Part shown: piece after piece, positions 5,416 to 11,178 of the stretch
How positions within the stretch are numbered: the stretch's first letter is position 1
Layout of the letters: the number at the start of each line of letters is the position of its first letter
Assembly: GCA_041658465.1 (NCBI GenBank)
Contig: JBBAAC010000068.1
Span: 1 to 11,178 of the forward strand
Source of the DNA: JAJZQH01 sp041658465
Lineage (GTDB): Bacteria > UBA10199 > 2-02-FULL-44-16 > JAAZCA01
Direction: 5' to 3'
Length of the DNA: 11,178 bases
Notes under the pieces: generated by a model
The model's input: the letters and a program-made list of their open reading frames with translations, nothing else
What the model was told of the DNA's origin: nothing
Database searches by the model: none
Translations under genes and position numbers: made by a program

Positions 5416-7011
5416 ATGGGTTTCTTCTCGGCAAGGCGGCCTTCGATCGTGATGTACGCTGCAGTGCTCGCGGGACTGCTCTTCGCGGTCGGCGTCACAA
5501 AGGTCACGGCATACGACGCCTGGTGGCACCTCACCACCGGTTGGGTAATAGCCAACCTGGGGGAGATACCGCGCAACGACATCTTTTCATACAGCGCATT
5601 CGGCGCCCCCTGGATAACGTACGAGTGGCTCTTCGAGCTCATCCAGTGGCTTATCTACGAGTACGGTGGATTCATCGGCCTCGCCGTCATGAAGCTCGCG
5701 CTCACGTGCCTGTGTACATGGATACTCTTTCGCACGATCGTATATCTCACCGAATCGCGCAGCGCCGCACTCTGGGGTACCATTCTCTTCCTGTGGGCTG
5801 CGGCACCGCGAATAATGGATCGGCCGTTTCTATTGGGCATGTGCATCCTGGCGGCCTACTGCCTCGTACTCCATCGCTATGTCCGCACCGGAACAAGGGC
5901 TATATGGGCGCTGCCGCTATTGCAGCTCGTCTGGATCAATTCACACGCCGGCGCATTGATCGGCCTGCAGCTGATCTTCTGTTTCGCGGCGGGCGAGTCT
6001 CTGCAGGCGTTTGCGGAAAAACGCCTTGGCGCGGGCTCGCCGGCCCCGCTCGATCGCCGCAGCACGCTTTGGATAGTCTGGCTGATATGTATCGCGGCAT
6101 GCCTCATCAATCCATGGGGTTTCGAGGTCTTTCTATTTCCGTTCAAGCTCGCGCAGATGCACTCAATCCTCGAATACACGGAGGAATGGCTATCGATAGT
6201 ACACCCGCGCCTGGACGGATTCATCCCGCCCCTCATCGCGCTCGCCTGGTTCGTGATGACCATGGCGTCATTCGTAGCGAACGCGCGAAACGCGCGCGTA
6301 TCCTTTCTGCTCGCAGCGGCGATGAGCGCGTTGCTTCTCCTCAACGGTCATCGCTTCGTGCCGGAGTTCCTGATAATAACCGTGCCGATAGCAATGGCGA
6401 ACTTTTCGGAGATTGCCCGGCGCATATGGCACAGGCCCGCGAACCAGACGTACGCATGGATACAGCTCGCGCTGGCATTCGCCCTCTCTTCGATGGCGCT
6501 GACCTTCGGCATACCGGTCACTGTCAGGGGCGAGATGCAGCGCCAGGTCGGCATCGGGACCACTACGGAATTCGCGCCGAGACGAATGGTCGACTTCCTC
6601 GAATACTACGACATACATGGGCACGTCTTCAACGATGAGGGATTGGGGGAATACCTGATCCTGCGGAGATGGCCCGGCGAGCTGGTCTTCATAGACGGCC
6701 GCACGCCTGTCTACGGCGACGATCTCATTGAGGCTTATCTCGATTCGTTTCGCAATATACATAATTTCGAGGCCCTGGATCGGCATTTTAATTTCGACTA
6801 CATAGTTCTCCCGACCTTCAGGGCCTGGGACCAGCGCTTCTTTCACAAGTACCTCGCGCTGAACCGGAGCTGGCGGCTCGTGTATGCTTACTACGACGGT
6901 TTCGTGTATCTGCGCGACATTCCGAAGTTCCACGACCTCATCAAGCGCTTCGAGGTCAAGGAGAACCCCGTGATCGTCGCGATGGAGAGGGAGGAGAAAA
7001 AAGCAAAATGA
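5416..7011 (+). CDS. Polytopic membrane protein, GT-C glycosyltransferase-like, copy A
   Basis: The 531-residue protein has a first helix at about 10-30 followed by a conserved loop with Asp34-x-Trp36-Trp37-His38, then IPRNDIFSY and EWLFE (70-74). Roughly nine or ten more hydrophobic helices follow to about residue 365. The last 167 residues are soluble, with FND (405-407) and FIDGR (425-429). This layout, with an acidic residue just after helix 1, recalls GT-C-fold enzymes that use lipid-linked sugars on the outer face of the membrane. That assignment is an inference; I know this sequence type mainly as uncharacterised membrane proteins. I chose the ATG at 5416 because it matches the paralog's start residue for residue. 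The longer in-frame start at 5158 would overlap the opposing ATPase gene by 129 bases. It has no clear Shine-Dalgarno site. Its stop overlaps the next start (ATGA). Confidence 0.85.
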   Translation: MGFFSARRPSIVMYAAVLAGLLFAVGVTKVTAYDAWWHLTTGWVIANLGEIPRNDIFSYSAFGAPWITYEWLFELIQWLIYEYGGFIGLAVMKLALTCLCTWILFRTIVYLTESRSAALWGTILFLWAAAPRIMDRPFLLGMCILAAYCLVLHRYVRTGTRAIWALPLLQLVWINSHAGALIGLQLIFCFAAGESLQAFAEKRLGAGSPAPLDRRSTLWIVWLICIAACLINPWGFEVFLFPFKLAQMHSILEYTEEWLSIVHPRLDGFIPPLIALAWFVMTMASFVANARNARVSFLLAAAMSALLLLNGHRFVPEFLIITVPIAMANFSEIARRIWHRPANQTYAWIQLALAFALSSMALTFGIPVTVRGEMQRQVGIGTTTEFAPRRMVDFLEYYDIHGHVFNDEGLGEYLILRRWPGELVFIDGRTPVYGDDLIEAYLDSFRNIHNFEALDRHFNFDYIVLPTFRAWDQRFFHKYLALNRSWRLVYAYYDGFVYLRDIPKFHDLIKRFEVKENPVIVAMEREEKKAK

Positions 7012-8612
7012 GTTTTTTCAGATCCACCCGCCCTTCCTGGCTCGTCTATGCCATAGCCCTGCTCGGGCTCGTCATTGCCGCCGGGGCCATAAAGATAATC
7101 GAGTTCGATGTCTGGTGGCATCTGACCACGGGTTGGGTGATCGAGAACCTGAAGGAGATACCGCGCAACGACATCTTTTCCTATACCGTCTTCGGCGCTC
7201 CGTGGCACAACCATGAGTGGCTCTTTGAGCTCATCCAGTGGCTGATATACGATAACGGCGGCATCGTCGCGCTGACTGCGATGAAGTTCACGCTCCTGGC
7301 CGCGATGACATGGCTCATCTTCATCACGGTCTCCCGCCTCTCCTCGTCGCGGAATGCCGCGCTCTGGTCGTCGATCATATTCATATGGGCAGCGGCCTAC
7401 CGGGTCATGGACAGGCCCTTTCTGCTAGGCATGCTCCTGCTGGCGCTCTACTGTCTCGTACTTCATACATATGTAAAGAACGGGACGAGGGCCATATGGG
7501 CACTCCCGTTCATACAGGTGCTCTGGATCAACCTGCACGGCGGCGGCCTCCTCGGCATCGAGATAGTGCTCGCATTTGCGGCTGGCGAATCGCTCCAGGC
7601 GTTTGCCGAAAAACGGCTGGGAGGTCCGCAATCGATACCTGCGAACCTGCGCAGCAGGCTCTGGGTCGTGGGGCTCATGTGCGCGGCGGCCTGCCTCGTC
7701 AATCCGTGGGGATTCGAGGCCTTCGTCTTCCCGTTCGAGCACATGAAGATGGAGACGATACTCGCCTACACGCAGGAGTGGCTCCCCGTGCTCCACCCTG
7801 CGCTCGATGGTCTCATCCCGCCGATGATAGTGCTCGCGTGTTATGCGGCGGTGGCCATCTCATACATCGTCAACGCAAGGCGCGTGAGGGTCTCGCACTT
7901 GCTCCTCACGGCCCTCTTCGCCATGCTCCTGCCCAAGGGACACCGCTTCGGTCCGGAATTCATGATCGTCAACCTCCCGATCGTGTTCGCGAACTTCTCG
8001 CAAGCCGCTCGCGCGGCAGGCCTTCGGGCCCCGGGTTTCGTCTATTCCTGGGTGCAGCTTGCAGCCGCCCTGGCCATATCGGCCTCGGCGCTTATCTACG
8101 GCATCCCTGTCACGCTCAATGGCGAGATGCTGCATTACATAGGCATCGGCACGACGACCGTCTCCGCGCCCGCGAAGATGGTCGACTTCCTGGAATACCA
8201 CGAGATCCACGGCAGGGTCTTCAACGAGATGAGCTCGGGCGCATATCTGATATTCAGGCGATGGCCTGGCGAGCGCGTATTCATAGACGGCCGCACTCCT
8301 GTCTACGGCGACCAGTTCTACAAGGAAGTCGTCGAGGTCCTTCGCAACGCGAGAAATTTTGAGGATCTGGATCGCCGCTATCGCTTTGACTACCTGGTCT
8401 TCACGACCGGAAGCGCCCTCCGCGAAGAGGATTTTCAGAGATATCTCTGGCAGAACAGGGAGTGGAAACTGGTCTATTCGAACATCGACGGGGTCGTCTA
8501 CCTGCGCGACGAGCCGAAGTTTCGGGACCTCATCAGAAAACTGGAGCTCAAGCACAACCCGATCATCGAATTCTTCGATCAGCAGCGGAAACAATCTAAT
8601 CCTGCAAGTTGA
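7008..8612 (+). CDS. Polytopic membrane protein, GT-C glycosyltransferase-like, copy B
   Basis: The 534-residue protein is a tandem paralog of the preceding gene and by eye more than half identical to it. It shares the same motif positions: Asp34, Trp36-Trp37-His38, IPRNDIFSY, HEWLFE, INPWGFE-type loop (here VNPWGFE) and FIDGR at 425-429. Differences cluster in the middle helices and in the C-terminal domain: FNEMSSGAYLI replaces FNDEGLGEYLI, and the tail ends in QSNPAS. The two copies probably act on related substrates or as a heteromer. The ATG overlaps copy A's TGA, so translation is coupled. It ends 50 bases before pilT with no terminator in between, so co-transcription with pilT is plausible. 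The enzyme class is inferred as for copy A. A non-enzymatic transporter role is not excluded. Confidence 0.87.
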   Translation: MSFFRSTRPSWLVYAIALLGLVIAAGAIKIIEFDVWWHLTTGWVIENLKEIPRNDIFSYTVFGAPWHNHEWLFELIQWLIYDNGGIVALTAMKFTLLAAMTWLIFITVSRLSSSRNAALWSSIIFIWAAAYRVMDRPFLLGMLLLALYCLVLHTYVKNGTRAIWALPFIQVLWINLHGGGLLGIEIVLAFAAGESLQAFAEKRLGGPQSIPANLRSRLWVVGLMCAAACLVNPWGFEAFVFPFEHMKMETILAYTQEWLPVLHPALDGLIPPMIVLACYAAVAISYIVNARRVRVSHLLLTALFAMLLPKGHRFGPEFMIVNLPIVFANFSQAARAAGLRAPGFVYSWVQLAAALAISASALIYGIPVTLNGEMLHYIGIGTTTVSAPAKMVDFLEYHEIHGRVFNEMSSGAYLIFRRWPGERVFIDGRTPVYGDQFYKEVVEVLRNARNFEDLDRRYRFDYLVFTTGSALREEDFQRYLWQNREWKLVYSNIDGVVYLRDEPKFRDLIRKLELKHNPIIEFFDQQRKQSNPAS

Positions 8613-8662
8613 CGATTACTTTGCTTGATTCAGCTGTAGACTCTGGTATGAAAGGACTCATC

Positions 8663-9733
8663 ATGGGACATAACCTTACAGATCTACTGCTCCAGGGAAT
8701 CTCCAAAAATGCAAGCGACCTGCACATCAATACGGGGCTTCCGCCGCAGATACGCATAGACGGCAGGCTGCAGGCCGTTGCGGACAAGCCGCTGACCGCC
8801 GAGGATACGCAGGCGATCTGCTACGAATGCCTGAATCAGGAACAGGTGATGCGCTTCGAACAGGATCGGTCCATAGATCTGTCGTTCGGCATCGAGAACA
8901 AGGCGCGCTTCCGCGCAAATATCTTCTGGTCGCTCGGCACCGTCGCCGGGGCCTTCCGAATCATCCCGTTCGTGATCCCGGAGCCCGCGCAGCTGGGCCT
9001 GCCGCAGAACCTGATCAGGATCACCGACAAACCGCGCGGCCTGGTGCTCGTAACGGGCCAGACCGGTTCGGGAAAATCCACCACCTTGGCCTCGCTCATC
9101 GAGCAGATAAACCGCGCCAGGACGGACCACATCATAACGATCGAGGACCCGATAGAGTACATCTACACGCAGAAGAAATGCGTCATCAACCAGCGCGAGA
9201 TCGGCTCCGACGCCGTGAATTTCGTCACCGCGCTGAAGTATGCCTTGAGGCAGGACCCGGACGTGGTGCTCATCGGCGAGATGCGCGACCTGGAGACCAT
9301 CCAGAGCGCTTTGACCATCGCCGAGACCGGCCACCTGGTCTTTGCCACGCTGCACACGAACACGGCCGTTCAGACGGTCGATCGCATCATCGACGTGTTT
9401 CCACCTCACCAGCAGGCGCAGGTCCGCACGCAGCTCTCATTCATCCTCGAGGGGATCTTCTGCCAGCAGCTGCTGCCGCGCATCGGCGGAGGCCGCGCCC
9501 TGGCACTGGAAATACTGCTGCCCCACTCCGGCATCAGGAATACCATCCGCGAGGGAAAGACGCACCAGATCGCGTCACAGATGCAGATGGGCCAGAAGGA
9601 GACCGAGATGGTAACCATGGACCAGTCGCTGGCGGCGCTGGTACGCAACGGCCTGGTGGAACTGGATGAGGCAAAAAGGCGTTGTGTCAATGTGCAGGAG
9701 TTCGTGGCTGCGCTCGAGCAACGCCCGATCTGA
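8663..9733 (+). CDS. pilT: PilT-type pilus retraction ATPase
   Basis: The 356-residue protein opens with LLLQGISKNASDLHINTG and IRIDGRL, typical of the PilT N-terminal PAS-like domain. The core has Walker A GQTGSGKST (Lys138), Asp box TIEDPIEYIY (about 159-168), Walker B DPDVVLIGEMRD (Glu206) and a His box TGHLVFATLHTNTA. The retraction-specific AIRNLIRE motif is present as GIRNTIRE (290-297), which separates it from assembly ATPases. It has no tetracysteine. The Walker A has Gln133 where Pro is usual. The ATG at 8663 is chosen because AAAGGA lies 6 bases upstream and the protein then starts like known PilT. Earlier in-frame ATGs at 8609 and 8648 lack such a site, and 8609 overlaps the previous gene. 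It drives pilus disassembly, giving twitching, DNA uptake or detachment. PilU is possible but less likely with no second copy nearby. Confidence 0.94.
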   Translation: MGHNLTDLLLQGISKNASDLHINTGLPPQIRIDGRLQAVADKPLTAEDTQAICYECLNQEQVMRFEQDRSIDLSFGIENKARFRANIFWSLGTVAGAFRIIPFVIPEPAQLGLPQNLIRITDKPRGLVLVTGQTGSGKSTTLASLIEQINRARTDHIITIEDPIEYIYTQKKCVINQREIGSDAVNFVTALKYALRQDPDVVLIGEMRDLETIQSALTIAETGHLVFATLHTNTAVQTVDRIIDVFPPHQQAQVRTQLSFILEGIFCQQLLPRIGGGRALALEILLPHSGIRNTIREGKTHQIASQMQMGQKETEMVTMDQSLAALVRNGLVELDEAKRRCVNVQEFVAALEQRPI

Positions 9734-9735
9734 TC

Positions 9736-9754
9736 GAAAATCGCCCGAATTTTC
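9736..9754 (+). terminator. Weak AT-rich hairpin after pilT
   Basis: GAAAAT at 9736-9741 can pair with ATTTTC at 9749-9754 around a short GC loop, two bases after the pilT stop. The stem is short and AT-rich and no clear U-run follows, so termination would be inefficient. It is listed because it marks the boundary between the pilus genes and the repair genes. Confidence 0.2.
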
Positions 9755-9768
9755 AATAAAGTTGTATC

Positions 9769-9798
9769 TTTACAAGTCAATACGGTTATTGCTAATCT
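9769..9798 (+). promoter_or_regulatory. Possible yebC promoter
   Basis: TTTACA at 9769-9774 and TAATCT at 9793-9798 are spaced 18 bases apart in a locally AT-rich 100-base gap between pilT and yebC. The -35 is a good match and the -10 is poor. The leader to the ATG would be about 30 bases and includes the AAGGAG Shine-Dalgarno site. A change of function between the flanking genes makes a promoter expected here, but the exact boxes are uncertain. Confidence 0.28.
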
Positions 9799-9834
9799 CC
9801 CGCCGAACCCAATCGAAACGCAAGGAGCGAGCAG

Positions 9835-10581
9835 ATGTCAGGTCATAATAAATGGTCCACCATAAAACACAAAAAGGGGGCCGCAGATGCCAAACGGGGC
9901 AAGTTATTCTCGAAACTCATCAAAGAGATCACTGTTGCCGCACGGATCGGGGGCGGTGATCCGACTGGCAACCCCAGGCTCCGGGCTATTCTCGACAAGG
10001 CGCGTGCGGCCAATATGCCCAACGATAACGTCACCCGAGCCATCAAGAAGGGAACCGGCGAAATCGAAGGCATGAGCTACGAGGAGGTCACGTTCGAGGG
10101 CTACGGGCCGAGCGGTGTTGCCGTCATGGTTGAGACCCTCACGGATAACCGCAACCGCACGGTCTCCGAGCTCAGGCACATTTTCGACAAGAGCGGTGGA
10201 AATCTCGGCGCGGCCGGCTGCGTGGCGTGGATATTCTCAAAGCACGGCATCCTCACCTTTGACAAGAAGGCGGTGGACGAAGAAAAACTCATGAATACCG
10301 CCCTGGAGGCCGGGGCCGAGGACATCCGCGACGAGGAAGACACCTTCTCGGTAGTGACGGATCCTTCTTCGTACGAGGCGGTCAAGACGGCGTGCGAACA
10401 AAACAGCCTAAAGTTCCTGGAAGCCACCCTCAGCATGGTGCCGCAAAACTCGGTCAAGCTCGACCGCTCGACCGCCGAAAAGATGCTCAAGCTCATGGAC
10501 GCGCTCGAAGATCACGAGGACGTCCAGAACGTCTACGCAAACTTCGATATCGACGCAAAGATAATGGAAGAACTTGCCTGA
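9835..10581 (+). CDS. yebC: YebC/TACO1-family protein
   Basis: The 248-residue protein has full family length and the highly conserved N-terminus MSGHNKWSTIKHKKGAADAK followed by RGKLFSKLIKEI. Next come GGGDPTGNPRLRAILDKARAANMPNDNV and the signature EGYGPSGVAVMVETLTDNRNRT (about 90-112). The middle has GGNLGAAGCVAWIFSK, and the acidic C-terminal domain ends in an NVYANFDID-type segment. Members were long called transcriptional regulators; more recent work ties the family to translation, relieving ribosome stalling on difficult sequences such as polyproline. It is cytoplasmic. The start is fixed by AAGGAG 7 bases upstream. Its place directly before ruvC and ruvA is conserved in many bacteria and suggests a shared transcript, although the 46-base spacer is unusual (see the repeat there). 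Confidence 0.97.
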   Translation: MSGHNKWSTIKHKKGAADAKRGKLFSKLIKEITVAARIGGGDPTGNPRLRAILDKARAANMPNDNVTRAIKKGTGEIEGMSYEEVTFEGYGPSGVAVMVETLTDNRNRTVSELRHIFDKSGGNLGAAGCVAWIFSKHGILTFDKKAVDEEKLMNTALEAGAEDIRDEEDTFSVVTDPSSYEAVKTACEQNSLKFLEATLSMVPQNSVKLDRSTAEKMLKLMDALEDHEDVQNVYANFDIDAKIMEELA

Positions 10582-10583
10582 TT

Positions 10584-10625
10584 CGTGCGTTAGTTCGTTA
10601 GAACGCACGGACGTACGAACGCACG
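10584..10625 (+). repeat. Compact direct and inverted repeats in the yebC-ruvC spacer
   Basis: GAACGCACG occurs twice, at 10601-10609 and 10617-10625, 16 bases apart. CGTGCGTT at 10584-10591 is complementary to both copies (10602-10609 and 10618-10625), and GTTCGT at 10593-10598 is complementary to ACGAAC at 10615-10620. CGTTAG is also repeated (10588-10593 and 10596-10601, with one base offset in spacing). The RNA could therefore fold in two mutually exclusive ways, and no ordinary Shine-Dalgarno site is left before the ruvC ATG at 10628. The repeats are certain; any regulatory role is inferred. Confidence 0.7.
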
Positions 10626-10627
10626 TC

Positions 10628-11140
10628 ATGAAAGTAATCGGCATAGACCCAGGCAGCAACGTCACCGGCTACGGGATTCTGGAGCGCGACGAGAGACAGA
10701 TTCGCCACGTCGACAGCGGAATTATCGCGCCCCGCGCCGGCATGCTGCTCCCCGAGCGGCTATCCCTCATATATCGAGAGATCTCCTCGCTGATCGAGCG
10801 GCACGAGCCCGAGATCCTGGCGATCGAAGACCTGTTCGTGGCAAAAAACGCGCGCAGCTCGCTCATACTCGGGCATGCGCGCGGCGTCGCCATTCTGGCG
10901 GCCTGCCTGGCGGGGCTCCCTGTCAGCGAATATGCCCCTTCTCAAGTGAAGCAGGCCGTGGTCGGCACCGGGCGAGCGGATAAATACCAGGTGCAGCTCA
11001 TGGTAAAAGCCATTCTCAGGCTGCCGGAGGTAGCATGCGAGGACGCCTCCGACGCGCTCGCTGTCGCCATCTGCCACTTGAACTCTTCCGTGCTCGCGGG
11101 CATGATCGACCGGAAACAGAAAAGCGGAGGGACGCGATGA
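10628..11140 (+). CDS. ruvC: Crossover junction endodeoxyribonuclease RuvC
   Basis: The 170-residue RuvC resolves Holliday junctions by symmetric nicking, together with the RuvAB branch-migration motor. All four catalytic acids are in place: Asp7 in MKVIGIDPGS, Glu67 in ILAIEDLF, and Asp139 and Asp142 in CEDASDALAVAICH. The segments FVAKNARSSLILGHARG and YAPSQVKQAVVGTGRADK are typical of the DNA-binding and dimer regions. The ATG at 10628 gives the family's standard N-terminus. An in-frame ATG at 10574 would overlap yebC and encode 18 extra residues read from the repeat-rich spacer. No clear Shine-Dalgarno site precedes 10628, so initiation may depend on spacer structure or coupling from yebC. 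Its TGA overlaps the ruvA ATG. Confidence 0.97.
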   Translation: MKVIGIDPGSNVTGYGILERDERQIRHVDSGIIAPRAGMLLPERLSLIYREISSLIERHEPEILAIEDLFVAKNARSSLILGHARGVAILAACLAGLPVSEYAPSQVKQAVVGTGRADKYQVQLMVKAILRLPEVACEDASDALAVAICHLNSSVLAGMIDRKQKSGGTR

Positions 11141-11178
11141 TAGTACACCTGACCGGCACGCTCATGCACAAGGAGCCC
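11137..11178 (+). CDS. ruvA: Holliday junction helicase subunit RuvA, 5' end only
   Basis: Fourteen codons are visible before the window ends: MIVHLTGTLMHKEP. This matches the RuvA opening pattern (MI-x-x-L-x-G-x-hydrophobic, then a charged turn) that begins the N-terminal OB-fold tetramerisation domain. The ATG overlaps the ruvC stop as ATGA, and GGAGGG lies about 5 bases upstream inside the end of ruvC. The identification rests on position after ruvC and this short match. RuvA binds the four-way junction and loads RuvB. Confidence 0.85.
   Translation, partial: MIVHLTGTLMHKEP

Noticed and set aside
6268..6933. Long open frame antisense to membrane protein A
   Set aside because: It is complementary to strongly conserved paralog sequence on the other strand and shows no recognisable domain or start signal.
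8684..9409. Long open frame antisense to pilT (241 codons)
   Set aside because: It has shadow composition (very rich in Arg, Asp, Val and Gly), no ribosome site, and lies wholly inside a clear PilT gene.
10584..10609. Intrinsic terminator after yebC
   Set aside because: The hairpin is real but is followed by GACGTACG rather than a U-run, and ruvC begins almost at once, so termination here is unlikely.
1..11178. CRISPR array, tRNA/rRNA genes, IS or prophage elements
   Set aside because: No regularly spaced repeats, clover-leaf-like segments, transposase or integrase sequence, or attachment-type repeats were seen on either strand.

Overview
The window is ordinary bacterial chromosome from a GC-rich Gram-negative. 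Dense coding, good Shine-Dalgarno sites, sigma-70-like promoters and the order yebC-ruvC-ruvA point to a proteobacterial or deltaproteobacterial-type lineage. I cannot place it more closely from sequence alone. I see no phage, IS element, CRISPR array, tRNA or rRNA.

The left half (1-5286, all on the minus strand) is a type IV pilus / type II secretion-like assembly locus. Read 5' to 3' it encodes a GspE/PilB/MshE-type assembly ATPase with an N-terminal MshEN-like module, a GspF/PilC/MshG-type inner-membrane platform protein, three small related GspG-like proteins with progressively degenerate N-termini, a classical major-pilin-like prepilin, a GspH/FimT-type minor pseudopilin, and the first 20 codons of a GspI/PilV-type prepilin cut by the window edge. 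This order matches the E-G-(F-B)-A-C-D core of MSHA pilus operons. The locus appears to have one promoter in front of the ATPase and a second, strong-looking one in an AT-rich gap just before the major pilin. A 40-bp hairpin separates the major pilin from the minor ones, which suggests that pilin stoichiometry is set here.

The middle (5416-8612, plus strand) is divergently transcribed. It holds two tandem paralogous polytopic membrane proteins of 531 and 534 aa, overlapping by an ATGA stop/start. Their shape resembles GT-C-fold glycosyltransferases: an Asp-Trp-Trp-His motif after the first membrane helix, many helices, and a soluble C-terminal domain. Their function is not established. Because they lie between the pilus assembly locus and pilT, a role in modifying pilin or a surface glycan is a reasonable but untested guess.

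The right part (8663-11178, plus strand) encodes the pilus retraction ATPase PilT, then the housekeeping genes yebC (translation factor or regulator), ruvC (Holliday-junction resolvase) and the first 14 codons of ruvA. A short repeat-rich spacer sits between yebC and ruvC. Together, 1-9733 looks like an assembly-plus-retraction pilus neighbourhood with two accessory membrane enzymes inserted, followed by a conserved DNA-repair cluster.
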